Shown here: positions 6,977 to 15,504 of the stretch, in pieces
Layout: the number at the start of each line of letters is the position of its first letter
How positions within the stretch are numbered: position 1 is the first letter of the stretch
NCBI GenBank assembly: GCA_021375695.1
Contig: JAEPKX010000023.1
Location: 1-32,147 of the forward strand
Reading direction: 5' to 3'
Length of the DNA stretch: 32,147 bases
DNA from: Candidatus Igneacidithiobacillus taupoensis
GTDB taxonomy: Bacteria; Pseudomonadota; Gammaproteobacteria; Acidithiobacillales; Acidithiobacillaceae
The notes under the pieces: generated by a model
Told to the model about the DNA's origin: nothing
Seen by the model: the letters and a program-made list of their open reading frames with translations, nothing else
Databases searched by the model: none
Translations under genes and position numbers: made by a program

Positions 6977-7717
6977 TCAGGCTACTGGACCAAGAATCCC
7001 TTGAAAAAACGCAGCCATGCTTTGAACGTCCTGATTTTTATGAAACTGAAAAGCAAAACCCAGAAGGATAAAACCGGAGGGTTCAGTCCCATTGAGCGTG
7101 TGGTTTTCAGACAAATTCCTGAAGATGGTCTTTCTGCGCAAAACAGCTTCTCCCTGCCAACTTGTACCATTCCCTCGATGTAGTAGAACCCGTCCTTCCG
7201 ACCCCTCCTCACAAGCAAAAGCAGGCCCTTGTGCAATGCCAGTGGAAACAAAAATACTTGCCAAAAAGCCACCCAAACTAATATCTATTACATCTCCAGA
7301 AATTGTTTGTACATTGGACGATGGTTGCCAAATAGCCTGCACTGGCTCTAGCAGGGTATAACGGAGATTCTGACGGTTCTTCTGCACTTGTATCTGCTCT
7401 GGATATCCATATGTCCAGACCAGATTCCCTTCGGGTTTTCCATCATGAAGCAAAAAATGGGCAGAACGTTCTGATTGATACAGTGATACCAGAATGTTTG
7501 ACCGGTTTTGCCCCTCTTCGGTAAAGGCAAGTTGCATTCGATCGACGCCCAAGCGTTCGATTCTGGCAGTGGAACTTTTACCCCCAGCTACATCAGACAC
7601 TGCCAAACCTTGGCCGGAAGCCTGCAATTGCAACAGGAATTCGGTTACTGCCCGTCCACGCAGCGAGCCAGACGCAGCCAGCCGCCCATCCATTTCCTTC
7701 TCCACCATGGCCGACAT
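6977..7717 (-). CDS. PilZ-domain c-di-GMP receptor, YcgR-like (246 aa)
   Basis: A two-domain protein. A YcgR-like N-terminal region covers about 20-112, followed by a PilZ domain (about 113-235) with both c-di-GMP contact motifs: RQNLR (R115-R119) and DISLGG (D145-G150). YcgR proteins bind c-di-GMP and slow flagellar rotation at the stator/rotor interface. The location directly downstream of fliL-motA-motB supports this role, and the SGNH and acyltransferase genes that follow make control of surface glycan modification a second possibility. GGAG and AGGA precede ATG 7717. It lies 119 bases after motB with no convincing terminator between. The PilZ call is firm; the partner is inferred. Confidence 0.85.
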   Translation of the reverse strand: MSAMVEKEMDGRLAASGSLRGRAVTEFLLQLQASGQGLAVSDVAGGKSSTARIERLGVDRMQLAFTEEGQNRSNILVSLYQSERSAHFLLHDGKPEGNLVWTYGYPEQIQVQKNRQNLRYTLLEPVQAIWQPSSNVQTISGDVIDISLGGFLASIFVSTGIAQGPAFACEEGSEGRVLLHRGNGTSWQGEAVLRRKTIFRNLSENHTLNGTEPSGFILLGFAFQFHKNQDVQSMAAFFQGILGPVA

Positions 7718-7836
7718 GATCCTAGACTCCAGAAAAACAAGGGGGTTGGCGCAACAAAGGCTAAGGCCTTACCCTTTGTGAAAATAACACAAGGTGGGCC
7801 GCAGGAAAATCAGGAATTGGCCGAATCTTTCGTGTT

Positions 7837-8772
7837 CTACGGGTGCTGCGCAACCTTGGCACCCTGGACCGTATCCTGTGCCGCCGCAATCGTACTGACA
7901 TCCTGGACAGCTTGTTGATTTTGAATAATCCGGGTGGCGGCAGCCTGGCTCAAGACCACGATAGTCACCCGACGGTTGAGCGGCGAGTCAGGGTTCTGCC
8001 GATCATACAGGACCGCTGAACCCATACCCACAACCCGCAGAACCTTATCCTCTTGCAGACCATGCTGCACCAGGATTTGCCGGACAGCGTTGGCTCGACC
8101 TGCCGAAAGATTGAAATTGCTGTATCCCTTTCCATCATTGAGATAACGCAAGGCATCGGTGTGACCCGTAATACTCACCCGGTTTGGAAGGGTATTGAGG
8201 GTTGGGGCAATGGCCGCAAAAATCTGTTGGGCGTATGGCTCCAACTTTGTGCTGCCATTGGGAAACATCGGTCTTTTTGCACTGTCTACCACCTGGATTC
8301 GCAAGCCCTCTGGGGTAATATTGATGAGCAACTGTTTACGAAATAGCGATAGTGTCGGATTACTGGCTATCTGTTCTGCAAGCTTTACTTTGAGGGCCTG
8401 CAAGTGCTGCAGATCGATTTCTTGGGCATGCACGCTTTGGGCCTCTGCACTTGGTAACACCTGTTGCTTTTGCCCACGCTGGACCTCCCCGACAGTCTTG
8501 TTGAGATTACTGCCCCCACCTTTCAGAATGGAATTGGAAGATCCTGTGCCAGGCCCGCCCATTAGAGAAACCATCTCTGGATTTTTGAACCAATTGGCAA
8601 TTCCCTGCAAAGTCGCTTTGGTAGTAGAACCCAAAAGCCACATCAGCAAAAAAAATGCCATAAGGGCAGTAATAAAATCGGCATAGGCAATCTTCCATGC
8701 CCCACCATGACCTCCCCCTCCCCGTTTGATGCGTTTAATAACAATGGGTTTGTCATTGTGCGCTTCGGACAT
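7837..8772 (-). CDS. motB: Flagellar motor stator protein MotB
   Basis: MotB anchors the stator to peptidoglycan and carries the ion-binding acid. The single N-terminal transmembrane helix contains AYADFITALMAFFLLMW, with the essential aspartate at D32, the same number as in E. coli. A plug/linker region follows, then an OmpA-type peptidoglycan-binding domain (about 160-290) with SITGHTDA, NLSAGRANAV and NRRVTIVV. At 311 aa the length is normal. Its ATG lies three bases after the motA stop, so the two are translated together as a MotA4-MotB2 proton channel in the inner membrane. The other flagellar genes are not in this window. Confidence 0.97.
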   Translation of the reverse strand: MSEAHNDKPIVIKRIKRGGGGHGGAWKIAYADFITALMAFFLLMWLLGSTTKATLQGIANWFKNPEMVSLMGGPGTGSSNSILKGGGSNLNKTVGEVQRGQKQQVLPSAEAQSVHAQEIDLQHLQALKVKLAEQIASNPTLSLFRKQLLINITPEGLRIQVVDSAKRPMFPNGSTKLEPYAQQIFAAIAPTLNTLPNRVSITGHTDALRYLNDGKGYSNFNLSAGRANAVRQILVQHGLQEDKVLRVVGMGSAVLYDRQNPDSPLNRRVTIVVLSQAAATRIIQNQQAVQDVSTIAAAQDTVQGAKVAQHP

Positions 8773-8775
8773 GGT

Positions 8776-9636
8776 TTATTTGCCCTTCAGTTCGCGAAGG
8801 TGATTGTCCAGCTCTTGAAAACTGGGCCGTTCCGTAGAATAGAGCACTTTGCGCCCGAATTCTACGGCCACTTGGGGTGGATAGGCATTCATAGTAGCAA
8901 GCAAGGCTACTTTGACGCATTCCAACATTTTGCTACTCTCGGCAGCCCGATCTTCCATGCGGGCGGCGATGGGAGAAACCACGGCATATCCCAGCAGGAT
9001 GCCCAAAAAAGTACCCACCAATGCGGCCGCAATGAGCTCGCCCAGTACCGCTGGCGGCTTGTCTACGGAGCTCATCACATTCACCACACCCATCACCGCA
9101 GCCACAATACCAAAAGCAGGCATCCCATCGGCAGCGCGAGTCAGAGCGTGGATTGGGACCTCCAGTTCGCGATGATGGGTGTCAATTTCCACATCCATGA
9201 GATTTTCCATTTCAAAAGCACCCAATGTTCCGCCAATCATCAAACGAAGATAATCCGTCAAGAATTCCATAACGTGATGATCAGCAAGAATAGTAGGATA
9301 TTTCTTGAATAACTCACTATTTTGTGGCTCATCCACATCTGCTTCAATGGACATAAGCCCGCCCTGACGGATCTTCCCAAAGACTTCATTGAGCAGACTC
9401 AAGAGCTCCATATACACTACACGCGAATATTTGGATCCTTTCAATGCCATGGGTAATGATTTCAGTACTGCCTTAAAACTACGGGGAAAGGTCGACGCAA
9501 AAAAGGCACCAAAGGCACCACCAGCAATCATCAAAAACTCAAACGGCTGAATAAGGGCGGTGATTTTGCCACCTTCCAGGACAAAACCGCCAAAGATAGC
9601 TCCCAAGGCAATGACATAACCAATCAGCAGAAACAT
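8776..9636 (-). CDS. motA: Flagellar motor stator protein MotA
   Basis: MotA is the four-helix stator subunit that converts ion flow into torque against FliG. The residues known from E. coli fall at the same numbers here: R90 and E98 in the cytoplasmic loop, and the prolines P173 and P222 in helices 3 and 4. At 286 aa it matches the usual ~295 residues. AGAGG lies eight bases before the ATG. It sits 12 bases after fliL and three bases before motB, a compact stator operon. The MotA/MotB sequence type suggests proton rather than sodium coupling. Confidence 0.97.
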   Translation of the reverse strand: MFLLIGYVIALGAIFGGFVLEGGKITALIQPFEFLMIAGGAFGAFFASTFPRSFKAVLKSLPMALKGSKYSRVVYMELLSLLNEVFGKIRQGGLMSIEADVDEPQNSELFKKYPTILADHHVMEFLTDYLRLMIGGTLGAFEMENLMDVEIDTHHRELEVPIHALTRAADGMPAFGIVAAVMGVVNVMSSVDKPPAVLGELIAAALVGTFLGILLGYAVVSPIAARMEDRAAESSKMLECVKVALLATMNAYPPQVAVEFGRKVLYSTERPSFQELDNHLRELKGK

Positions 9637-9648
9637 GGGGAAAGCCTC

Positions 9649-10161
9649 TTACTGCACCACAAAACTACTGAAATAGGCGGCAACGATAGGTGGGTTTGCT
9701 TGCGGCGCAGCCCCGGTGAGGGTTCCTCCATCGGTCAGTAAGATTTTGTTTACATCCTGTTGGATAGCCTGTAAAAGCCGATCCCTGGCCGCTGGATCGC
9801 TCACTTTATCTGCTTGCTGCGCGGCAAGTAGCTGGAGGATTTGATTCCGAATTTCCGGCATAAAATCCTTGATCTTTTCACCAACTTTTGGATCGTAGGT
9901 CTTCAATTCCACGTCCACCTGAATATAGTGTGTGCCACCATCGGTGCTCTGTAGGTTGGTCACCAAAGACCCCAGATTGATAAACTTCGTATTCTTTACC
10001 CGATCCTCTGCCTGCTGTTGCGCCAAAGCAGCCTTGCTGGGAGCGCTTTGGGACCCCAAAAGAAACCACCAGGCAGCCCCAGCCGCAATAACCAAAAGCA
10101 AGATTCCAATGATCACCCAAAGGATCCATTTACTTTTTCCCGCCTTTTTCGCTTCAGACAT
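9649..10161 (-). CDS. fliL: Flagellar basal body-associated protein FliL
   Basis: FliL is a single-pass inner-membrane protein that rings and stabilises the stator and affects torque. The sequence has a basic N-terminus (MSEAKKAGKSKW), one membrane helix at about 13-36, a short linker and a periplasmic domain with YIQVDVELKTYD, the typical FliL core, ending near SFVVQ. At 170 aa it has normal length. The position directly before motA is informative, because fliL is more often beside fliM; here it is grouped with the stator genes. The ribosome site is modest (AGGAAAAGAG some distance upstream). Confidence 0.9.
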   Translation of the reverse strand: MSEAKKAGKSKWILWVIIGILLLVIAAGAAWWFLLGSQSAPSKAALAQQQAEDRVKNTKFINLGSLVTNLQSTDGGTHYIQVDVELKTYDPKVGEKIKDFMPEIRNQILQLLAAQQADKVSDPAARDRLLQAIQQDVNKILLTDGGTLTGAAPQANPPIVAAYFSSFVVQ

Positions 10162-10202
10162 AGTCGATTACTCTTTTCCTTCGTCATTCAGGCTGATTGC
10201 CA

Positions 10203-10595
10203 TCAGCGTGCCAATGCCAAAATATCCAGAGGCTCACTCCCCGCAGCCAGCGATGGCCCAGAAAGCCGCTCGATCGCCGCAAGTATGGCGGGACAACTCG
10301 ACAGACTGGTAGGATCAGCAAAGATCCGTGCCTGGGCCAAGCGCAGCAATAACAATCTATATAGTCGATCGGCAAGTTCTTGCCGCTCTTTTGACCACTC
10401 TCCAGGTAATTGACAAAGTTGATGGGAAATCACTCGTTCGGCATGGGCCAATCCCGGCCAGGGCTCCTCTAGACCATTTGCAGGAGAAGTTCGAATCTTT
10501 CTTAGAAGTAAACGAATGACCAACACACCAAAGGGCAGCGGTGGTGCTACCTTGCTCTGCGGCAACGGACCAGAAGATGATGTAAAAAGACTCAT
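10203..10595 (-). CDS. Hypothetical protein at the head of the fliL-motAB operon (130 aa)
   Basis: I do not recognise this protein. ATG 10595 is preceded by GCAGGTG at about four bases; a start further upstream at 10622 would add nine residues and has less support. The N-terminal third is Pro/Ser-rich and probably disordered; residues from about 45 on are helical and Leu/Ala/Arg-rich (QELADRLYRLLLLRLAQ). There is no signal peptide and no clear membrane helix. It ends 41 bases before fliL on the same strand, so co-transcription with the stator genes is likely and a motor-associated role is possible. The coding evidence is position and ribosome site only. Confidence 0.55.
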   Translation of the reverse strand: MSLFTSSSGPLPQSKVAPPLPFGVLVIRLLLRKIRTSPANGLEEPWPGLAHAERVISHQLCQLPGEWSKERQELADRLYRLLLLRLAQARIFADPTSLSSCPAILAAIERLSGPSLAAGSEPLDILALAR

Positions 10596-10628
10596 GGCAC
10601 ACCTGCAAGGTTTTGCTATCATTCACCC

Positions 10629-10655
10629 GTAACGGCACATCCCTGGCGTTTCTTG
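10629..10655 (-). promoter_or_regulatory. Tentative sigma-28-like promoter for the stator operon
   Basis: Reading the minus strand, CAAG (10655-10652), a 15-base gap and GCCGTTAC (10636-10629) match the flagellar sigma-28 pattern TAAA-N15-GCCGATAA at 2/4 and 6/8 positions. It lies 34 bases before the start of the first gene of the fliL-motAB unit. The -35 part is weak. Confidence 0.3.
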
Positions 10656-10725
10656 AATGGCAAAGACGATCTGCCATGGGCACGATTCATGCTTGTAAAC
10701 GGTAGTTCAGCCGTGAGGAACCCCC

Positions 10726-11625
10726 ATGACAACCCAAAGACAGTCGATTCAAGAGGCAGCTGCCAGCAAATTCGCAGATCAAGACTCGTATTCCGCAGAT
10801 CTTCAAGAGCTGATCACGAGTTGGGAAGATTACTGGGCAACGTGGCTTGCTTTGCGGGACACAACCGTTGCCCAGGCTCGATTCCTACGCGCCCTTCATG
10901 ACCCGGAATCCCGGATTCCCATTGAATTTCAAAACGATTGGCTTACACTCGAACAACAAGGCCATGATCTTCTACACCTACTGGAAACGACCAAACTGTC
11001 AAATAACCGACGCTCGGATCTTTTCCACCAGGCTGTCGAAACAGCTATATCCTACCAACGCCAAATCAGAGAGCTCCTGCTGAAACAGCAGCAAAACCTT
11101 GGCGACCTGGATCCAGTAACCGGACTCCCCAATCGACGTCGTCTCAGCCAAGATCTGGAGCGCGAACTGGCCCGTATCCAACGGGGTGCTGGAGCCTGCG
11201 TTGCCATGATTGATCTGGACCATTTCAAAGCATTCAATGATCACCATGGTCACTTCGCTGGAGACGAAGCCCTTGCCGCCTTTGCCGCCTTTCTCCAGCA
11301 ATCTCTTCGCCCCTATGATGGAGTATATCGCTATGGCGGTGAGGAATTCGTGCTTCTTCTACCCGGCATGACGGGGGCTTCTGCTTCGCGATGTGGAAGT
11401 CGGCTTTGCGCTCAACTGGCAAGCACCCAATTCCATCTTGCCAATGGCACACCCTATGCTCTGACTATGTCGATGGGTATTACGCCCTTATCCGCCAATA
11501 CATCCAAAGATACAGCATTAGTCCTGGCTGATCGTGCTTTGTACCAAGCCAAAACTGCGGGACGAAATCAGGCAGTCTTTTACCAGGACACTTCCGCTGC
11601 GGGCCGCGGCTTCGTAACATCCTAA
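10726..11625 (+). CDS. GGDEF diguanylate cyclase with I-site (299 aa)
   Basis: Diguanylate cyclases make c-di-GMP from two GTP. Residues about 128-290 form the GGDEF domain: DPVTGLPNRR, the metal-binding MIDLDHFKAFND, and the active-site signature GGEEF (204-208). A product-inhibition site RPYD (195-198) sits exactly five residues before GGEEF, so feedback control is expected. The first ~125 residues are helical and soluble with no transmembrane segment; I do not recognise this sensory region. GAGGAA lies a few bases before ATG 10726. The gene diverges from the stator operon and is followed six bases later by a second cyclase gene. Catalytic residues look intact. Confidence 0.93.
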   Translation: MTTQRQSIQEAAASKFADQDSYSADLQELITSWEDYWATWLALRDTTVAQARFLRALHDPESRIPIEFQNDWLTLEQQGHDLLHLLETTKLSNNRRSDLFHQAVETAISYQRQIRELLLKQQQNLGDLDPVTGLPNRRRLSQDLERELARIQRGAGACVAMIDLDHFKAFNDHHGHFAGDEALAAFAAFLQQSLRPYDGVYRYGGEEFVLLLPGMTGASASRCGSRLCAQLASTQFHLANGTPYALTMSMGITPLSANTSKDTALVLADRALYQAKTAGRNQAVFYQDTSAAGRGFVTS

Positions 11626-11630
11626 ATACC

Positions 11631-13178
11631 ATGACTTCGCAAGATCTCGCTTCTGTCATCCTGCAACAACTTGCCGAGCGAGGGCTTGCTCCTGATCCTG
11701 ACAATTACCGTATGCTCTACGAGGAGCTGGTTGCAGGAAAGAAGGAATCCAATTCTTCTTCGGCAAAGTGGTCGGAGGTCCTTCCCCAGTTCATTGCCCA
11801 GTGGGAGCGCTGCCAACTAGGGCTGAGTCATCTGCAAAAACTGCAACAACGTCAGCAAGCCCTGCAGGCAGGAAACCCAACCCAAATTCTGCATGCCCTA
11901 CAAGGACTGGCAATGCGCTGGGCCGCGCTGCCCGACCGCCCTATGGAGAATTCATCCCAAGAACCAGCAATAGCAAGCACAACTCTTTCTAGCATCTGGC
12001 ATCGAGGACTGGCTGCTGGTTTTCAAGTGGGTTTAGCAGGAGACAAACTTGCCCAAGAAGGAATGCAGCGCATCGAGGAACTGTTGCAGGCAAAGGAGCC
12101 CAATACAGAATTACTGATTCAGGAGTTACGCAAACTTTGGGTGCAAATGGACCATCGTGATGAAAAGGTTCATGAAATCCAGGACTATTATCAAAAAACC
12201 CTGCTCCTGCTGACTTCGAGCGCCAGAGAGCTCTTCGAAAAAGAACCGTGGCTCGGCCAGGAATTGGAAGCGCTTCGTCAATTTTTTGACGAAGCAAATC
12301 CAGCGCAGGCCCAGATGGGCTATGAAAATCTAAAAGACCTTCTTTGTCGTCAGGAACAACGGCTAGGCGCTGTGCAAGAAGCTGACCAAGCGTTGCAGGA
12401 ATTATTGCGCTTGGTTTTTGAGTACTTGGCAAGTCTGGATGAAGGCAACTGTGGCCAGGACTATCAGGAATTGTTCCGACTGAGCGAGCAGATCCAGCAA
12501 GCCGAGGATATGCAGCAGGTACAATCCCTGGCGCGAGAGCTTTTGGAGCGCAGTCAGGCGCTGCAAGACAAGCTCCATCAGTCCCATGATGCTCTCCGCA
12601 AGGCCAGGCTCCATCTAGAAAATGCCCAACGGCGCCTGCAATCCCTCGAACAGGAAATCTGCCAGCTCCATCTGCTGGTCCACGAAGATCCACTGACCAA
12701 GACCCTGAACCGTCGGGGGCTTCTGCTAGCCTTCGAACGAGAGTCTGCTCGGGCAAACCGTCAAAGCCAAGCGCTGGCAATCGCCCTACTCGATCTGGAT
12801 CACTTCAAAAAAGTCAACGATCGCTATGGACATGAAGCAGGCGACCAAGTCTTGCAGCAAGTAAGTCTTTTTCTGCAACAAGGCTTGCGGAACACGGACA
12901 TCATCGCACGCTATGGTGGGGAAGAATTTGTAATATTGATGCCCGCAACAACGGCACAAAAGGCCGTAGAAGTCCTGCAACGGGTACTACGGCAACTGCT
13001 GGAAGCACCGCTACAGATTGGAAAGCATCAGATTCCAACAAGCTTTAGTGCAGGTGTTGCGGCTTACGAACCAGGAAATACCCTGGAGAACACCTTGACC
13101 CTGGCCGACCGTGCCCTGTATGCAGCCAAGCGTGCGGGCCGGCAGCGGGTCTTTTTGAGCACCCCCAAGGAGCGATGA
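11631..13178 (+). CDS. GGDEF diguanylate cyclase with long coiled-coil N-terminus (515 aa)
   Basis: The C-terminal GGDEF domain (about 350-512) has DPLTKTLNRRG, LLDLDHFKKVND and GGEEF (429-433), with an I-site RNTD (420-423) five residues upstream. It should make c-di-GMP and be product-inhibited. The N-terminus (LQQLAERGLAPDPDNYRMLYEEL) resembles the 'L-x-PTPENY' start seen in a class of soluble proteobacterial cyclases. Residues 60-345 are Gln/Leu/Glu-rich and coiled-coil-like, suggesting dimerisation or localisation. There are no membrane helices. It starts five bases after the previous cyclase without a clear ribosome site, so translation is probably coupled. It converges on rnr across 56 bases. 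Confidence 0.93.
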   Translation: MTSQDLASVILQQLAERGLAPDPDNYRMLYEELVAGKKESNSSSAKWSEVLPQFIAQWERCQLGLSHLQKLQQRQQALQAGNPTQILHALQGLAMRWAALPDRPMENSSQEPAIASTTLSSIWHRGLAAGFQVGLAGDKLAQEGMQRIEELLQAKEPNTELLIQELRKLWVQMDHRDEKVHEIQDYYQKTLLLLTSSARELFEKEPWLGQELEALRQFFDEANPAQAQMGYENLKDLLCRQEQRLGAVQEADQALQELLRLVFEYLASLDEGNCGQDYQELFRLSEQIQQAEDMQQVQSLARELLERSQALQDKLHQSHDALRKARLHLENAQRRLQSLEQEICQLHLLVHEDPLTKTLNRRGLLLAFERESARANRQSQALAIALLDLDHFKKVNDRYGHEAGDQVLQQVSLFLQQGLRNTDIIARYGGEEFVILMPATTAQKAVEVLQRVLRQLLEAPLQIGKHQIPTSFSAGVAAYEPGNTLENTLTLADRALYAAKRAGRQRVFLSTPKER

Positions 13179-13234
13179 GGACAAATTGCAGAAAAATTGC
13201 CATTCATCCGCATTGGTAGCCCAAGACCACCTGC

Positions 13235-15466
13235 TCACGACTTTCTGGCACGCCTGGGTCTGGATGCCGACTCTGCCACGACGCGCTCGAACTCGATCTT
13301 GCGCTCGTCCAGATTGACCTGGACCAGACGAACGCGAATCTCGCTGCCAAGCTGGAAGATTTCTCGACTCCGTTCGCCAATGATCCGGTAATGTTGGGCA
13401 TCGAAGTGATAATAATCTGCACCCAAGGTACTGATATGCACCAGTCCCTCCACAAACACTTCCCGCAGTGCAACAAAGAGTCCAAAGCCGGTGACCCCAG
13501 TAATCATCGCGGTGTATTCCGTACCAACCTTATCCAGCATGAACTCGCACTTGAGCCATTGGACTGCATCCCGGCTTGCCTCATCGGCGCGCCGCTCGGT
13601 CATGGAGCAATGCTGGCCCAATTCTCGTAGTTCGGTCAGCGAAGGCAAAACAGCTGGGCGATTTTCTTCAGCGGCATCGAGCAACTCCTGGATGCCCCGA
13701 TGCACCAGGAGATCCGGATAGCGACGGATGGGTGAAGTAAAATGTGTATAGGCAGGAAAAGCCAAACCGAAATGTAATCCCGTTTCCACCGTGTAAAACG
13801 CCTGGGAAAGGCTGCGCAGAATGATGGTCTGAATCAAATTGGCATCCGATCGACCACGGGTACTCTCAATGATTGCCGCCAAATCAGCACTGTGGGGGCG
13901 AGCTGGCAAGCGAACCGGAACCCCCAGCTCAGCAAGAAAGCGACGCAAATCGTCGATCTTGTCCAGATTGGGCTCAGGATGCACCCGGTAGAGCATGGGA
14001 AAATTGTGGATCCGGAAAAACTGCGCCGCAGCCACATTTGCTGCCAGCATGCATTCCTCGATCATGCGATGCGCAACATTGCGTTGCAGGGCAACTATGC
14101 TCTCAATACGTCCTTGTTCGTTATAGATTATCCGGCTTTCCTGGGTATCGAACTCAATGGTTCCGCGCAGCTCACGGGCTCGGGCCAGGGCCTGATAAAG
14201 CTCATGAAGGGTTTCCAGATGGGGAACCAGCTCCGCTTCCTGGCTGCGGAGTTCGGGGTCACCAGCCACGATGGCGGCTACTTCGTCATAGGTGAAGCGG
14301 CGGTGAGAACGCATCACCCCTCGCCCAAAACGAAAGCGCTCCATCTCCCCCGTCGCTGCAATCTCCATCTCGCAGACCATGCAGAGTCGATCCACCTGTG
14401 GATTCAGGGAGCAAAGACCATTGGAAAGGATTTCTGGCAGCATGGGAATGACGCGGCGGGGGAAATACACGGAATTTCCCCGTTTTCGGGCTTCCAGATC
14501 CAGTGCCGAAGCAGGGCGAACATAGGTAGCCACATCGGCAATGGCAACAAAAAGTCTAAACCCCCCCTCTTCCCGTCGTTGGGCAAAAACCGCATCGTCA
14601 AAATCCTTGGCATCGGCACCATCGATGGTTACCAACGGCAATTCGCGCAGATCCCAACGACCTTCCTTCCAGGATGCGGGAACTTCCGGGTCAAAACTGG
14701 CTGCCTCTGCGAGCACAGCATCGGGCCACTGAAAGGGTAACCCATAACTGCGCACAGCAATCTCCACTTCCATCCCAGGAGCCATATGCTCACCCAGGAT
14801 CTCCACGATGCGTCCCTCGGGAAGATTACGTCCATCGGGATATTGCTCAATTTCCAGGACTACGATTTGCCCATGTACCGGGGCCAATTCGCCGGATCCC
14901 GTCACCGCAAACTCCTGACTCAGGCGCCGGTCTTCGGGGATCACATAATGGGTTTCTCCCTCGGCGTGATAGCGACCAACCACTTGCCGGATGGCGTGCT
15001 CCAGGACACGCACCACCGCTCCTTCCAAACGTCCGCGACGATCTTCTCCAATGACCCTTCCAAGGATCAAATCACCATGAAAAACCTTTCGCATTTCCCG
15101 GGGAGAAAGAAAAAGATCTTTCCCACCATCGTCCCGGGAAAGAAAACCATAACCATCGGGGTGCGCAATGACCGAACCACGAATCAGTTCCATGGCATCA
15201 GCCAGACCATATGCGCCTTTGCGGTTGCGCAGTAATTGGCCATCGCGCTCCATCGCCCGCAAGCGTCGACGAAATGCCTCCTGGTCTTCTTCTGCAATCT
15301 GCAAGTCCTCGAGGAGATCTTCGAGCCTGGCCGGCTGCCCCAGCTCCTCCAGATACTTCATGATGTATTCTCTACTCACAATGGGCCGCTCGTATTTTTC
15401 TTTTTCCCGGTCATACATGGGGTCCTTTTCCCAGAGGGAAGGCTGAGGCGACTCTAACTCCGGCAT
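13235..15466 (-). CDS. rnr: Ribonuclease R
   Basis: RNase R is a processive 3'-5' exoribonuclease that degrades structured RNA and acts in rRNA quality control and trans-translation. Domains in order: winged helix (about 28-88), two cold-shock/OB domains (about 95-240), the RNB catalytic domain (about 270-600) with TIDGADAKDFDDAV (catalytic aspartates near 282-291), and an S1 domain (about 640-720). The short basic tail (RPRRARKS) is smaller than the Lys-rich tail of the 813-aa E. coli enzyme. I chose ATG 15466, nine bases after AGGAG; a TTG two codons earlier is less well placed. The gene is back to back with tRNA-Leu, only 38 bases away. Confidence 0.97.
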   Translation of the reverse strand: MPELESPQPSLWEKDPMYDREKEKYERPIVSREYIMKYLEELGQPARLEDLLEDLQIAEEDQEAFRRRLRAMERDGQLLRNRKGAYGLADAMELIRGSVIAHPDGYGFLSRDDGGKDLFLSPREMRKVFHGDLILGRVIGEDRRGRLEGAVVRVLEHAIRQVVGRYHAEGETHYVIPEDRRLSQEFAVTGSGELAPVHGQIVVLEIEQYPDGRNLPEGRIVEILGEHMAPGMEVEIAVRSYGLPFQWPDAVLAEAASFDPEVPASWKEGRWDLRELPLVTIDGADAKDFDDAVFAQRREEGGFRLFVAIADVATYVRPASALDLEARKRGNSVYFPRRVIPMLPEILSNGLCSLNPQVDRLCMVCEMEIAATGEMERFRFGRGVMRSHRRFTYDEVAAIVAGDPELRSQEAELVPHLETLHELYQALARARELRGTIEFDTQESRIIYNEQGRIESIVALQRNVAHRMIEECMLAANVAAAQFFRIHNFPMLYRVHPEPNLDKIDDLRRFLAELGVPVRLPARPHSADLAAIIESTRGRSDANLIQTIILRSLSQAFYTVETGLHFGLAFPAYTHFTSPIRRYPDLLVHRGIQELLDAAEENRPAVLPSLTELRELGQHCSMTERRADEASRDAVQWLKCEFMLDKVGTEYTAMITGVTGFGLFVALREVFVEGLVHISTLGADYYHFDAQHYRIIGERSREIFQLGSEIRVRLVQVNLDERKIEFERVVAESASRPRRARKS

Positions 15467-15494
15467 TGACAAAAACTCCTTTTCCTTGGATTAT
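15466..15494 (+). promoter_or_regulatory. Sigma-70 promoter of tRNA-Leu
   Basis: A perfect -35 TTGACA (15466-15471) is followed by a 17-base spacer and GATTAT (15489-15494, 4/6 to TATAAT), then GCGCGC. Such a GC-rich discriminator is typical of stringently controlled stable-RNA promoters. Transcription would begin about four bases before the tRNA. The -35 overlaps the first base of the divergent rnr start codon. On the other strand CATAAT (15495-15490) could be an overlapping -10 for rnr. Confidence 0.75.
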
Positions 15495-15504
15495 GCGCGC
15501 TATT

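Noticed and set aside
7718-7836. Terminator between motB and the PilZ gene
   Set aside because: The imperfect CCTTGTG/CACAAAGG pairing has a bulge and no T tract, so separation of the two units is not supported.
10657-10677. Sigma-54 promoter (TGGCA ... TGC) in the gap before fliL and the cyclase genes
   Set aside because: The GG-to-GC distance is two bases too long on both strands; the match comes from an ATGGCA/TGCCAT palindrome.
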